DNA of 64,000 nucleotides from Picochlorum sp. 'celeri' (taxonomy: Eukaryota > Chlorophyta > Trebouxiophyceae). Shown here in pieces: positions 50,278 to 60,565 of this stretch. Each line of letters begins with the position of its first letter. Within the stretch, counting starts at the first letter, position 1. Under the pieces are notes generated by a model. That model searched no databases. It was not told the DNA's origin and saw nothing but the letters and a program-made list of their open reading frames with translations. The stretch lies in the NCBI GenBank assembly GCA_010909725.1, contig JAACMV010000023.1:248001-312000 (forward strand), in the 5' to 3' direction. Position numbers and translations under genes: made by a program.

Positions 50278-51423
50278 CTATGATTCAAATGTGGCCAAAC
50301 CTTCTAATACTTTGTCGCATTTGGACTCCAATCGTTTCACTGCTTCCTGGAAAATCTCATGGGGCTTCCATGCACCAGTTGACTCGATAATAAATATAAA
50401 CTTGTCCTTTCTCTTCCGCAACTGAATTACATCTTTGTACGCATCTTCTCCCGACATCCGCCGCACCTTTTCCAGGAGTTTCTCATGCTTTGTTGCATCA
50501 TCCACCTGAAGCGCCCCAGCATCATCCAGGTACATCAACCCTGCCAATTCCTCACACAGCGCATCACATACATCCTTCTCAGGGTTACTATCCAGTAACA
50601 CGACCTCTGGATAGAGTTTATACCATGTCGTTGCCACTGGGGACCATTTTGCATGATCTTCTCCCGTTCCTTTGATGCAATGGCATTCCAACTGAATCCT
50701 CTGTCCTGGTCTCAACTTTGCAATCAAAATATCTTCATGCACTGGACCTACACTGTCAATCAACAACGACTGATCGCTTTCAAACACTGTTTTAGTGTCA
50801 TTAGGAATCTCAGAGCCAGCACTGAGCCATTGCAACTGGCTTGTATACACCTTGTCATTCTCCATGGAGCCATCCGGCAGCCTCTTGCATGTCACATCCA
50901 GTTTCAACACAATGGTATTCTTCTCATTCGCTGGATCGGACGCCGCCTTCCATTCAAACAGCCTTGGATCGACACGTAAAGGAATCATTCCCAGCCTATG
51001 CGACAGAACCTCATCCTGAATAATGGAGGTGTTGTTCATGATGTACACATGCTCAATCGCCATTGTGGGAACTTCTGCAATCATCACCCGCCTCAACGCA
51101 TTCGCAATGGAGCAACTAATACCACTCACTTCAAACTCCATATCATCCCCATCATATTTCAACACTTTAATCTTGAGAGACTCTTTGAACGCGTCTAAAG
51201 AAAATGACGAGTCTACGTGACCATACTGATTATGAGCAATATTGCTGGAAGTGTACAAATTCACATCTGGCCCACACACAACCCGTGTCCTTTGAATCTC
51301 CAGAGCATCTTGCACCATCCCACGAGGTGATGATGTCCCTTCTGCCGCCCCCTCCTCTTTCTTCTTCTTCTTCCCACTGCTGCTGTCCTTTTTCTTTGTT
51401 TTGCCTTTTGTAGAAGCTCCCAT
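50278..51423 (-). CDS. RPAC1, shared RNA polymerase I/III alpha-like subunit (AC40)
   Basis: 381 aa. It dimerises with AC19 in Pol I and Pol III. A Lys/Ser-rich N-terminus is followed by the alpha motif SCSIANALRRVMIAEVPTMA, then EDEVLSHRLGMIPL-type sequence (QDEVLSHRLGMIPLRVDPRL). The large insert with VTWKPxGDQ-like equivalents (YTSQLQWLSAGSEIPND) is reduced compared with Rpb3. HVYIMNNTSIIQDEVL favours RPAC1 over Rpb3, since the Zn-binding cysteines of Rpb3 are absent. The C-terminus (DKFIFIIESTGAWKPHEIF) is typical of alpha-like subunits. Confidence 0.94.
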   Translation of the reverse strand: MGASTKGKTKKKDSSSGKKKKKEEGAAEGTSSPRGMVQDALEIQRTRVVCGPDVNLYTSSNIAHNQYGHVDSSFSLDAFKESLKIKVLKYDGDDMEFEVSGISCSIANALRRVMIAEVPTMAIEHVYIMNNTSIIQDEVLSHRLGMIPLRVDPRLFEWKAASDPANEKNTIVLKLDVTCKRLPDGSMENDKVYTSQLQWLSAGSEIPNDTKTVFESDQSLLIDSVGPVHEDILIAKLRPGQRIQLECHCIKGTGEDHAKWSPVATTWYKLYPEVVLLDSNPEKDVCDALCEELAGLMYLDDAGALQVDDATKHEKLLEKVRRMSGEDAYKDVIQLRKRKDKFIFIIESTGAWKPHEIFQEAVKRLESKCDKVLEGLATFES

Positions 51424-51832
51424 GGTGTATCTATATTGTTCCTTGTCAGATCAGGAATCCTATCGCACGCTACTTTCTTTAGTTTAATAGGTATCAAATG
51501 TCTCTAGAATATATGGGGTATTTTATAACACAGCAGAATAGAGAAGAATAGAGTTGCGGTCGTGGAAATCATGCATACGCAGGTGTATGCTGTCGACGTA
51601 CAGGCGATCTCTCGTCCCCTCTAGACGTCGTTATGTATGTAATTGAATATTTTTATATTGCATGCAGGAGAGAAACCAAAGGGTATTGAACGCCGTGAAG
51701 GTCCCATCACATTTTTTATTAGTGCGTTCGGAATTTGATCAAATTCTTTTTTGACATCTCGCCAATGCTAGGAAGAACCGATTCTTGCCGCACATGTAAT
51801 TCTGTCTAAACAATACTGTTACTAGCACAGCC
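51424..51832. other. 410-bp divergent intergenic region
   Basis: Between RPAC1 and the TMEM209-like gene. It probably holds both promoters. No element is recognised. Confidence 0.5.
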
Positions 51833-53572
51833 ATGGCTGTGCGTTGGAATTCTCTGGAGTATTCCACGACTCCCAACAACAAGAGAAGGGACATAAAACA
51901 GAAGGATTCTGAGACGCACGAGCCAGCGCCACGTGGAGTTGAAAAGGCATCTATAGCAATTATTAAAATATCTGCATCGATCCTGGCAGTTCTGTACTTT
52001 GCAGAAGGGTCAGGGGCAAAAGGACATGGAATCTCTGTAGAGTGGCATCAGTTTGTCAAGCAGTGTGCCATTTGGATATGTGTGACTGCCACAGTCCCCT
52101 ACTTTATAGCAAAGACGCTGTCTCGTGCATCTCATCGTACGAAAGATGCTGGGGGTGTCAAGGGGGCTTTTGATCGCGTGAGAGAGGAGCATGTGGGACA
52201 GGATGCAGAGCAACGCATGCTGATCACACCACCGTCGAGGGGTGAGGTTGCGCATCGCCAAGGGCAGGGACGGATGGCTGGAAGTATGGATGATGCGGGT
52301 CGTGAGCACCGTCGGGTGAGTCCTATGATGACGAGACAACATCCACAGAGGACAAGGACACCGGAGCAGATTGGAAGAATTCTGTCTGATTTTGATGAAG
52401 CAGCAAATGCAGCGGCTCAGGCCACGCAATCCGGAGGGGAAGGATCAATGAAAAAGATGTTTGTATCCATGCCACAGCAAGGTTTTGCTGATGCGTTGCA
52501 GTCTCCCGGAACAATGTTGCTCAACACGTATAGGCCTTCTGCCGTGAGCAAAGGCGTTGTGTCAACGACGGTGGCATCAGATGGGTCCATTGTATCGTCA
52601 TTGCAGACAGAAAGAGATAGAGTGCTTGCAGAGCTTGGTATAGATGAAGACATTCTAGAAAGGTCGATCGAAACGTTGAGAGAATGGATTGCCTGTAGGG
52701 TGTTGCAGCCATTAGAAAAGGCCATTTCTGCGGCCCACTCCAATGTCGTCAACACTGCAGCCTCTCTAGGATTTCAAAATGTGAATCTGACGAATTTGAA
52801 TGATTTGGGATTGGAGCCATCTTCAAAGCTTGCTGATGATACGCACACATTGAACCAATTGCATCATGCTGTTGCAGATGCCATGGCCTCCAACCAGATG
52901 AATGCATCCAACCCAAGGTATCAGAAATGTCGTCAGGCGATACTCACATATCATAATTTGCTCTTGTTATTGCGCGGAGAATTCCTGCCTGGGTCGCTCG
53001 TGTCATCAGACCCAGACGGGTATATTCTCAAGAGGATAAAAGAGCTCTCCAACGGTACATGCATGAAGGATTTCATGTGGAATAGTGGAGGAGAGTCTTC
53101 TAATCAAAAAGCATGGAATAGCGAACTGCCGACAGATTCTGCCCTCATTCTGTACTTATTTGCATCATTCTTATCGGCACCTTTTTGGACGTTTGCAGAT
53201 AAGGATCAGGGCAAGGTGGAAGGGCCTTCTGACATTTTATTCCTAGGTCGCCTGCCTCCTCGAGTATCAGGAAAATTCACCGCAATTCTGCCAACTCGAC
53301 TTCCGAAAGGATCGAAAGGAACGAGTGTTCAAGGATTGCAGCTCGGTGGAACCAACCCATACTTTTCAGTCTCTGTGGAAGGCACTGAAAAGTTGACAGA
53401 AACCGGCCAGTTGGGACTGTTTAGAATATTAGTAATCTTTCTCTTCTATGTCAACCAGGACAATGGAATGCTTGGTAACAGCAGCTTTGAGCATTTGCAT
53501 TTAGATACAGTGGTGGAAAAGAAGAAGAGATTCCATTTCATTGATAGTTTACGGCGCCTGCATTTGTGGTAA
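51833..53572 (+). CDS. TMEM209 / cytochrome b561 N-terminal domain-like membrane protein
   Basis: 579 aa. Two transmembrane helices near the N-terminus (about 43-60 and 74-96, IISASILAVLYFA and AIWICVTATVPYFIA), a basic disordered linker (100-190), then a conserved C-terminal domain. That domain has ILERSIETLREWIACRVLQPLEKAI, LPTDSALILYLFASFLSAPF and NQDNGMLGNSSFEHLHLDTVV. The order (two helices, linker, LPTDSxIVxH-like and GMLG blocks) matches metazoan TMEM209, an inner nuclear membrane/nucleoporin-associated protein. The ATG is in a good context (agccATGG). Confidence 0.85.
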   Translation: MAVRWNSLEYSTTPNNKRRDIKQKDSETHEPAPRGVEKASIAIIKISASILAVLYFAEGSGAKGHGISVEWHQFVKQCAIWICVTATVPYFIAKTLSRASHRTKDAGGVKGAFDRVREEHVGQDAEQRMLITPPSRGEVAHRQGQGRMAGSMDDAGREHRRVSPMMTRQHPQRTRTPEQIGRILSDFDEAANAAAQATQSGGEGSMKKMFVSMPQQGFADALQSPGTMLLNTYRPSAVSKGVVSTTVASDGSIVSSLQTERDRVLAELGIDEDILERSIETLREWIACRVLQPLEKAISAAHSNVVNTAASLGFQNVNLTNLNDLGLEPSSKLADDTHTLNQLHHAVADAMASNQMNASNPRYQKCRQAILTYHNLLLLLRGEFLPGSLVSSDPDGYILKRIKELSNGTCMKDFMWNSGGESSNQKAWNSELPTDSALILYLFASFLSAPFWTFADKDQGKVEGPSDILFLGRLPPRVSGKFTAILPTRLPKGSKGTSVQGLQLGGTNPYFSVSVEGTEKLTETGQLGLFRILVIFLFYVNQDNGMLGNSSFEHLHLDTVVEKKKRFHFIDSLRRLHLW

Positions 53573-53815
53573 CCATCCCAGGGGATGTGCAGGCGATATA
53601 GATACATTCATTCATGATGATGTGTAATCATAATGCAAACATAATCTGCGATTGTATATGTACGCCGGGAATGCTATTGCATCTCCATCAGGATTACATG
53701 TACATTCAAGTGATATCACTTGAGTCTTGACAAAATGTAAAAATTCTTTCGGTAAAAAAGTCAACGCAGGTATACGACCGATATCATATTCGTTGACCAT
53801 TATAACCCATTATTT
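53573..53815. other. Short intergenic region
   Basis: 243 bp between the TMEM209-like and thioesterase genes. No feature is recognised. Confidence 0.4.
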
Positions 53816-54634
53816 ATGTTGTATATAAATACATCAACCACAACAGCTATCCAGGCCTACGATTTCCATTTCGCGAGAAAGAGGATCGAGAGCCCGGTGA
53901 GACTCCACACACCCATGACTATCCATACAACTCAGTATGACCAGTCTTTGCGGCAGCATGGCATACCCTCAGTCTCAAGAGACGAGGTACGTACAGCTTG
54001 CGGAAGAGATGAGAGTCGCCTACGAGAGAATCGCTCGTGCGGAACGGCAGAAGGATATAGGGCCCAGTGTAAAAAGGATGGCCATGGACAGTCAGAGACA
54101 TCCTTATTCCCTCCTGGGGATGCTTTATTAGAGAGTCTTTCGAGCAATCCATCCCTGTGGCCTTTTGAAAAACATCTTCCGGGATACCAAGGACCGTATG
54201 AAGCATTGCCAGAGGGAGGATGGGTCACAGGGGCCGAGGCAGTGAGCAAGAGAGGTATCGACCTCAGACTCTTTTATGACGAAGACACATGCATGGTAAA
54301 AGGATGCGTCCGGTTCAACGCAAACGCCTCTATAGGGAAAGGATTTTCACTTCCTGTTCATGGAGGGGCTATTGAAACTGTTCTGGACGAGTCGACAGCT
54401 GAAATGGGCAAAATTGCTGCCTTTCCATTTCTTGCAACTCGAAAGATATCCTTTGAGATTAAAAAGTCTGTTCCCATGGATGTCAGCCTGTATGTAGAGT
54501 GTTCATTAATGAATATCAAAGGATTACGATGTCGAGTGCATGGAAAAATTCTCGATGCCATGGAGGATGGGGCAGTCTTGGCAGAATGTGATGCAGAACT
54601 GGTCAACATGGTGGCCTTTGTTGACAAGATGTAA
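53816..54634 (+). CDS. Hotdog-fold acyl-CoA thioesterase, THEM4-like
   Basis: 272 aa as an open frame. The hotdog domain covers about 150-272. LRLFYDEDTCMVKGCVRF precedes the active-site helix region LPVHGGAIETVLDES (HGG...(D/E) motif), and SLYVECSLMNIKGLRCRVHG is the central strand pair. THEM4/5-type enzymes hydrolyse long-chain acyl-CoAs. The first 110 residues are doubtful. GAGgtacgt at 53985 is a strong donor, and cag acceptors in phase at 54066-54090 would remove 81 or 105 nt of unconserved sequence (DESRLRENRSCG). A competing frame in the same stretch is also open (see findings). The true start may be the ATG at 53914. Confidence 0.75.
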   Translation: MLYINTSTTTAIQAYDFHFARKRIESPVRLHTPMTIHTTQYDQSLRQHGIPSVSRDEVRTACGRDESRLRENRSCGTAEGYRAQCKKDGHGQSETSLFPPGDALLESLSSNPSLWPFEKHLPGYQGPYEALPEGGWVTGAEAVSKRGIDLRLFYDEDTCMVKGCVRFNANASIGKGFSLPVHGGAIETVLDESTAEMGKIAAFPFLATRKISFEIKKSVPMDVSLYVECSLMNIKGLRCRVHGKILDAMEDGAVLAECDAELVNMVAFVDKM

Positions 54635-54947
54635 CTCCCTTTGCGAAAACCAAATCTACTTTTCGAAATCATCATTCCCGATCTGCATTTCATTTGTATC
54701 CTATCCGAAATACAATAAATCTCTATACCCTGTCAATAAACACAGAAAGCAATTGCTTTGCAAAGTTCTGCAAAAATCAACTGAATTTTCAAATGTCTCC
54801 TTTACAGAACTTTTTCTTCCTTGCATGGCAGTACATGTATCAACCCACCCAATAACTTCAATTGATATCCAAATCAGATAGCCTTGGGGGCTGCAGGTAT
54901 GAGAATCCAAGGACACGGCGATTCATAGTTGTAGTAGACGCGTCAGT
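54635..54947. other. 310-bp intergenic region
   Basis: It covers the 3' flank of the thioesterase gene and the promoter side of the MscS-like gene. It is AT-rich and no element is recognised. Confidence 0.45.
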
Positions 54948-57519
54948 ATGGTGAACAGTGTGCACAGTGATCACCCAGCGAGTCCCAGACATCGCCGTGT
55001 GCGAAGTATGGATGCGCTTAGTGTATCACATAGTTCAGATGAGGAGGATGAGGATAGAGTGCTCTTCAGAAAGAGTAGGGAGCGGGAGAGGTGGAAATCC
55101 GCGGCACTGCTGAGCCAACCCTCGGACGCTGGAGATTTGGCGAATACTGTCGTCAAGATGCCGGATATCATCATCAGTAATAATGGAGTGGATGTTTTTG
55201 TGGAGAGAGCATCTGTAAAGTCGGGAAGTGTGGCGCATTCTCCGAGGAAGTTTACCGGTCAAACTAGTGGTAGGTGATACGAATCGAGTGTCTCTGATGC
55301 ATGGATGTTTCTTTGGATGACGATATGTAAATGTTGCAGAGGCTGTGTCAGATGTGGTCTCGGGACAAGCGTTGTCTGGTGGGCATGCAGAAGATGGGAC
55401 AACATCTCCTCCTACTTCCCCTCACGGAGCCAAAAAGAGGAGGGAGTTGCGCAAACTTTTATCGTTGGAAGATAACGATCCAGAATTGCTTCCTGACGAC
55501 CCTAATAACTTTTTTGGATTTCAAGAAAAGCAAAAGGATGCAGAGGCTGCAAGTAAGCGAGCCCTACCCCTGATTAAGACACGAAAGTTTAAAGTTTGGT
55601 TCATGATTGCTGTGGGCCAACTCATCGCAATCCTGATTGGAACGATGATTCTGGTGTATGGGGACCGGTCTGTAAAGCAAACGTTTCAATTATGGAGATG
55701 GTTTTATCTGATTGCATTGCTACCTGCTGGGTGGCTGTTGGCAAATTTGTTGACTTTGCTGTTGATTGTCTTGGTCGAGAAGACCATGATGACAGTTGTC
55801 AATGCCTTGTATTTTGCATATGCTCTTCGAAAGCATATCCGATGGGTGATGAGAGCGTTGAATGTATTTCTTTGTTGGACGTTGATGATGACAATTCAAA
55901 CACAGGCTCAAGACAGTGGCGTGAATCAAGTATATGAGTGGATTGCGAGGTTGCTTGGATGTGTCATTGTGTTCACCCTTGGGAATCTGGTGAAGCGGTT
56001 GCTCGCCAAGATGATGGCGTTAAAGTTTCATGCAACCTCTCATCATAGTAAAATGACAGAGTCGCTCAGAAAAGAGCATTATTTGAAGGCCCTGCTTCGT
56101 CCTCGAATGAGGGCCTTGCAGAATGAAGAGAATCAGGGAAATTCAAAACTCAATTTCCTGCATCCATGGAGAAAAGTGTCGAGAGAAAATTATGAAATTG
56201 ATATTAAGATTGATGATACGTTGAAGAGTGATGACGAGGACCCATCAAGGAGCAGGCCTGCTGATGCACCACATGATATGAGAGCACTGCCCCTGCCTCA
56301 ATTCAGTATGAAGAGCGAGGACGTTGATCCACACAAGAGAGCAAGGATGATCAATAACTTGTCAAAGCTTGAGCACTATGTTCGTAAGTCGACATTTAGC
56401 GTGACATTTCGGGATGAGTTGAATAGAGTAGAGGAATCCAATTTGAACAGTGAGATGGAGGTGAATCGTGTCGCATACTACCTGTTCTGGAACGTCAAAG
56501 CAGACATGGCGACCCGTTATATCCAGATGAGTGATCTTGAAAACTTTCTGTATCCAGCAGAGATTCCTCAAGCTTTTGAAACATTTGATGTGGACAAGGA
56601 TGGAAAGATTTCACTCATGGATTGTGCTGCAGCAGTTGGACAGATTTATAAAGAACGATCGAATTTGGCCTCAACGCTACGAGATGCACGATCTATCAAC
56701 AAGACTTTGGAAGTGCTGATTGGACTCAGTGTTCACGTACTTTTCATATTCTTCTATTTGATGATTTTCAATACGGGAGGGTCAATCACAGATGCATGGA
56801 TTAGTTTCTCTGGAATCCTGTTGGCCTTTTCGTTTCTATTTGCAGGAGCGGCACAAATCGCGTTTGAAAATATTATATTTTTGTACTCTGTCAGGAGTTA
56901 CGTGACAGGAGATATCCTGCTTGTTGATGGTGATTACCTGGAAGTGACTGAAATGAGCATCAACTACACATGCTTCAGCTCGGACATCAACAGAAAAGTA
57001 TGGATCCCAAACAACATTATCCGCCAGAAGACGTTTGTGAATTTGAGTGATTCTGGGTCCAAATTTGAGTCATATAGTATCCTCGTGGACTTTGACTCTG
57101 ACCCAGCACTGCTCGCAGAGATTGAAGACATGTTGGCACGCTTGCACAAGGAATCCCCAAAAGAATATGGGCCCAGCTATCGCTGTAAATACAGTGACTC
57201 TGTGGATCCATTCAAAGTTAAGATCCAAGTACTCATTCACTATACACATCCAGGTATTGATCTGAGGAGAACAGCATTAGCTCGATCAGCAGTGCTGGAG
57301 AAGATTGCTGAAATTCTTCGAGCACGTGGAATCCCATATACGTTACCAGCAATACGAGGAGAGAATCCACAAGAGCCAGGGGCCACGATTGATGCCGACA
57401 AGAATGAAACTAACATACAGCAGCCCACAGAATCCAGAAGGAGAAACCCATTGAATGTACTAAGAAACAGAGGCATGGCTGCTCGATTGTCAGGGCAGGG
57501 TGATCCTCAAACAGAATAA
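54948..57519 (+). CDS. MscS-like mechanosensitive channel with an EF-hand
   Basis: Exon 1 is 54948-55269, the intron 55270-55339 (70 nt, GTAGGT...TGCAG) and exon 2 55340-57519, giving 833 aa. The join restores TGQTS-EAVSDVV. About six transmembrane helices lie in two groups (about 195-320 and 585-660). An EF-hand loop, DVDKDGKISLMD, sits just before the pore domain. The MscS pore-lining helix and beta-domain follow (ILLAFSFLFAGAAQIAFENI, GDILLVDGDYLEVTEMSINY, VWIPNNIIRQKTFVNLSDSG). This layout (cytosolic N-terminus, EF-hand, MscS) is that of the fungal Msy1/2 and algal/plant MSL groups, which release ions on osmotic shock. The C-terminal 50 residues are basic. Confidence 0.93.
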
Positions 57520-57897
57520 TAATTACTATACTATTCCATCGAATATGTATGCATCTCGAGAAGCAAGATACTACGCAAGACTGATGAGACCATATCCATT
57601 CGTGGCTGTAGATATAAATAAATAAAGCGTGATACTGTTTGGTATGAGATTGCTATTCCCCATGGAAGAGAAGGCTTCCGTACCAAACACAATGCATACC
57701 ATGTTCCATATACTATTTTTCAATCAAATGAATCTTTTAAGTACATAATTGCATTCGAGCTACAGTAAATTGGACCTATATTCAAAGAATTGGTCACAAA
57801 TATAAGAGAGAAACGTTTTGAGTGGGCACACTGTGTGCGTTGCTCCGACTCAGACTCACGCTAGATTGGCCATTAATTCTTCACTATTGTATTTAAA
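57520..57897. other. 380-bp intergenic region
   Basis: Between the MscS-like and RimP genes, AT-rich, no recognised feature. Confidence 0.5.
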
Positions 57898-58635
57898 ATG
57901 TCAAAAGTACTTCAAAGGGCATGGCAGATGGCACGCATCTGTAGAAGAAGCAACTTGCGTGCATCTTTCACAGAGCCCAAGGTCCGCGTAACTCGGGGAT
58001 TCGTTGCTTCTGCGAAGAATGCCGATATAGTCGATGAAGATGACGAGCCATCTCCATTCGATGAAGAACTAGTAGGGTCAACTGGCCAGTTTGAGCAGAT
58101 CATCTTGGAGAACACAGACTGGGGCCAGAAGGCTTTGGACTGTGCGCAGCAGATTTTAGAGAATAAGAATGAGCTCGCGCTGTACGCGTTCCGCGCATAT
58201 AATGCCTCCAAAAGGATCGATATACGAATTGATAAACTTACAGATACGTATGGATCGCCAACACTGGACGAAATTGGTGAGTTCTCTAGAGATTTTAATC
58301 AGCTGTTGGAGTCAAATTTGGGTGAGGAGACTGCTGGGAGCATTGAGATTGAAGTATCGTCTCCTGGAGCAGAGCGATCGGTGAGAATCCCTGATGAGTT
58401 ATTGCGATTCAAGGCCTTGCCGATGTCGGTATGTTCCACAGATGCGCCAGAACCACGGGTATTCAATTTACAGGCAGTGCTGGAGGATGGAACGACAACA
58501 GTATGGGCATATGCAGATGTTCGAGCCAATAGATCCCTTGGCAAAGGACGAGGGCTATCGAAAAAGCAGAAAGAAATGGAATTTACCATCCCTATCGAAA
58601 ATATCATATCAGTCAATATTCATTTGGATGTGTGA
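57898..58635 (+). CDS. RimP-like ribosome maturation factor, organelle-targeted
   Basis: 245 aa. Bacterial RimP helps assemble the 30S subunit; in algae and plants the homologue serves the plastid. The N-terminus (1-45, rich in R, S and A, no acid before 35) resembles a transit peptide. The N-domain has RIDIRIDKLTDTYGSPTLDE (variant of the RV.iD...gvtldD strand) and SIEIEVSSPGAERSVRI, the RimP signature (Y-x-(I/L)-E-V-S-S-P-G). The C-terminal SH3-like domain follows (VFNLQAVLEDGTTTVWAY, NRSLGKGRGLSKKQKEMEFT). The stop overlaps the RAMA gene by 16 bp. Confidence 0.92.
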   Translation: MSKVLQRAWQMARICRRSNLRASFTEPKVRVTRGFVASAKNADIVDEDDEPSPFDEELVGSTGQFEQIILENTDWGQKALDCAQQILENKNELALYAFRAYNASKRIDIRIDKLTDTYGSPTLDEIGEFSRDFNQLLESNLGEETAGSIEIEVSSPGAERSVRIPDELLRFKALPMSVCSTDAPEPRVFNLQAVLEDGTTTVWAYADVRANRSLGKGRGLSKKQKEMEFTIPIENIISVNIHLDV

Positions 58636-59171
58636 CGCCGTCTCCCCTTGCTTTTCTTTTTCGCTGGTGCTGCTTCATCATCCAAACTCGCTTCCAGTCT
58701 CTTTCTAAACACATCTAAACACTGATTATTATAATACACACTCTTCCATCCATCATCCCCTTGTTTACTTGGCGTTATCCGTCGCTTGAAAAAGATGCTA
58801 AACGCTGTTGCACTCTGAAACTCCTCCCCATTATACTCAATTGTCCCATGCTCTGTCAAGGATCCAACTGCCTCTGCTCCTTTATACGAGACTCTAATCG
58901 TATTCTCACCCGGCTGAATAACACCCTTCTCTATTAAATCTAACAAGGTGATCCCCGATCGACTTGATGCTGTCCCAGTAGCAGTAGACCCACGCGTGTT
59001 TCTCTTTTTCCTAGACCTCTTTGCCGTTGGCAAGTAGTGCTCCGTCTCCCTCAACAATGCTGCCTGATCAATAGCTTCACCGAGTATATATCGAACATGT
59101 ACAGTACCACTCATCACAACTCGTCCATTATTGTGCCTATCCTTTGGTTCTTCAGAGGCCTGAGACGTCAT
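58620..59171 (-). CDS. Stand-alone RAMA-domain protein
   Basis: 183 aa from ATG 59171 (the open frame extends upstream only through a GTG). A basic linker (KRSRKKRNTRG) is followed by a RAMA domain at about 85-160: TLLDLIEKGVIQPGENTIRV, GTIEYNGEEFQSATAFSIFF and DDGWKSVYYNNQCLDVFRKR. RAMA occurs in MPND and in proteins linked to DNA adenine methylation, where it is thought to recognise modified DNA. The C-terminus is basic (KKKSKGRRRHTSK), as in a nuclear protein. No MPN deubiquitinase domain is attached here. Confidence 0.8.
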   Translation of the reverse strand: MTSQASEEPKDRHNNGRVVMSGTVHVRYILGEAIDQAALLRETEHYLPTAKRSRKKRNTRGSTATGTASSRSGITLLDLIEKGVIQPGENTIRVSYKGAEAVGSLTEHGTIEYNGEEFQSATAFSIFFKRRITPSKQGDDGWKSVYYNNQCLDVFRKRLEASLDDEAAPAKKKSKGRRRHTSK

Positions 59172-59445
59172 GTGTTGTTTGAATCCAAAAGAATCAATCA
59201 CAACAAAGAACCAATCAACCACGATTGCCCAATATGTTTCATCTGTGTAGAGATTTCTTTTTACGTTTCAAGGAAAGGAACAACAACAGTCAACAAATTC
59301 AATAGTAAGAAAATTCCGTACTTTGCAATTAAAAACATCTGCCTCGCAAGGATCGCGACTGAGGTGGTGGTCATGGCATCTTCCTTTGCTCCTCTGCTGC
59401 CATTAATTAAATACAATATACTCGTCTGCAGTAGAACATAATGAT

Positions 59446-60508
59446 ATGAGATCGAATCCTAGGATTCGACAGAGGTGTAGCAGGACAGAGAAACAGCGTG
59501 ATCAGAGTCCTGACAAGTGCTGTTCTTCTCCACCAAGAAGAACACACCTCAGTGTGCAAGAGCAGCAACTGACTCACCTGATGGGCGGCATCGGCCACTG
59601 TCTTGGTGGTCTATGGAAGAGACTGATCACTATCGTGGATGATGTCATTGATATATGCCATTGGTATATCTGGCGTCGATGGCAATCTCCATTGACTCAT
59701 AGCAGCGTGCGTGGGGACCACCAGAATGTTGCAGGAGCATCTTCATTACTGCACGTGCCATTGCTCTCACGAGGAATAGAAGGGCGCGCTGATGCCTTTG
59801 ACATATGGAATGAAAGGGTTCAAGCGCGATATTCTCACGAGAAGGATGGGCAGCTTTTAGAAAGACTGTGGAATGCAGCATGGTCTATAGGTGACAATGC
59901 CCCTCCACCTCAAGGTCTTTCCCATACCACATACACCTCAGACAGATGGGTTGATCTGGGGTTTCAATCCGATGATCCATCCCGAGATTTCAGGGGAGGA
60001 GGTGTGCTGTCATTAACATGCCTCGTGTATATGGCGGAATCAGCGCCACATGTGTTTCATAGATTGATGGCAAAGACTCATGGGGTGCGAAGTGACTATG
60101 AATATCCTTTTGCAGCAAGCTGCATATCTGTCGTCTTTTCTTTGATAGGTACGTCTTCTTATCAATGAAGTCATGATTACTGTATATTACGAGGGCACAT
60201 CCCCTCACCATATGATGCTACTGTGTGCAGATGCATTGAAGATTCGAACGCTGTCATCCACCCATATTGATGTATCTCCATCATCCTATGGATTCGCTCA
60301 TCTCTATATCCGAGATGAGGAGGCATTTGAGAAGATTGTGATGCATACGATGCTGTATTTGGATGAGGTCTGGCTCTCTTCCTCCGCATCCTATATGGAT
60401 TTCCCTCGTATTCAAAAGCTCGTCTGTGCCCATGTCCAGCGACTCGTTGGAAAACGATGGTTCACTGATCCAGCCATGATCTCTTCTTCTTCTTTTACCA
60501 TCACATAG
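59446..60508 (+). CDS. ELMO/CED-12 domain protein
   Basis: Exons are 59446-60148 and 60231-60508. The 82-nt intron (GTACGT...TGCAG) joins VVFSLI to DALKIRT, for 326 aa. The ELMO domain covers about 145-310: LERLWNAAWSIGDNAPP, RWVDLGFQSDDPSRDFRGGG, LSLTCLVYMAESAPHVFHRL and YPFAASCISVVFSLIDA. ELMOD proteins are GAPs for ARL2/ARF-family GTPases; the catalytic arginine usually lies in the WxxxGFQxxxPxxDFRGxG block, which is intact here. The first 45 residues are basic and unconserved; an internal start at MGGIGH is possible. Confidence 0.92.
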
Positions 60509-60565
60509 TTGACTGCATTGTAAATATTGGAATTATTATTGATGATTTAGTAGTAGTACAAGAGA

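Noticed and set aside
50490..51413. + strand ORFs over RPAC1
   Set aside because: Antisense shadows of a clearly conserved RNA polymerase subunit.
57912..58616. Minus-strand ORFs over RimP
   Set aside because: Shadows; the + frame carries the RimP signature EVSSPGAER.
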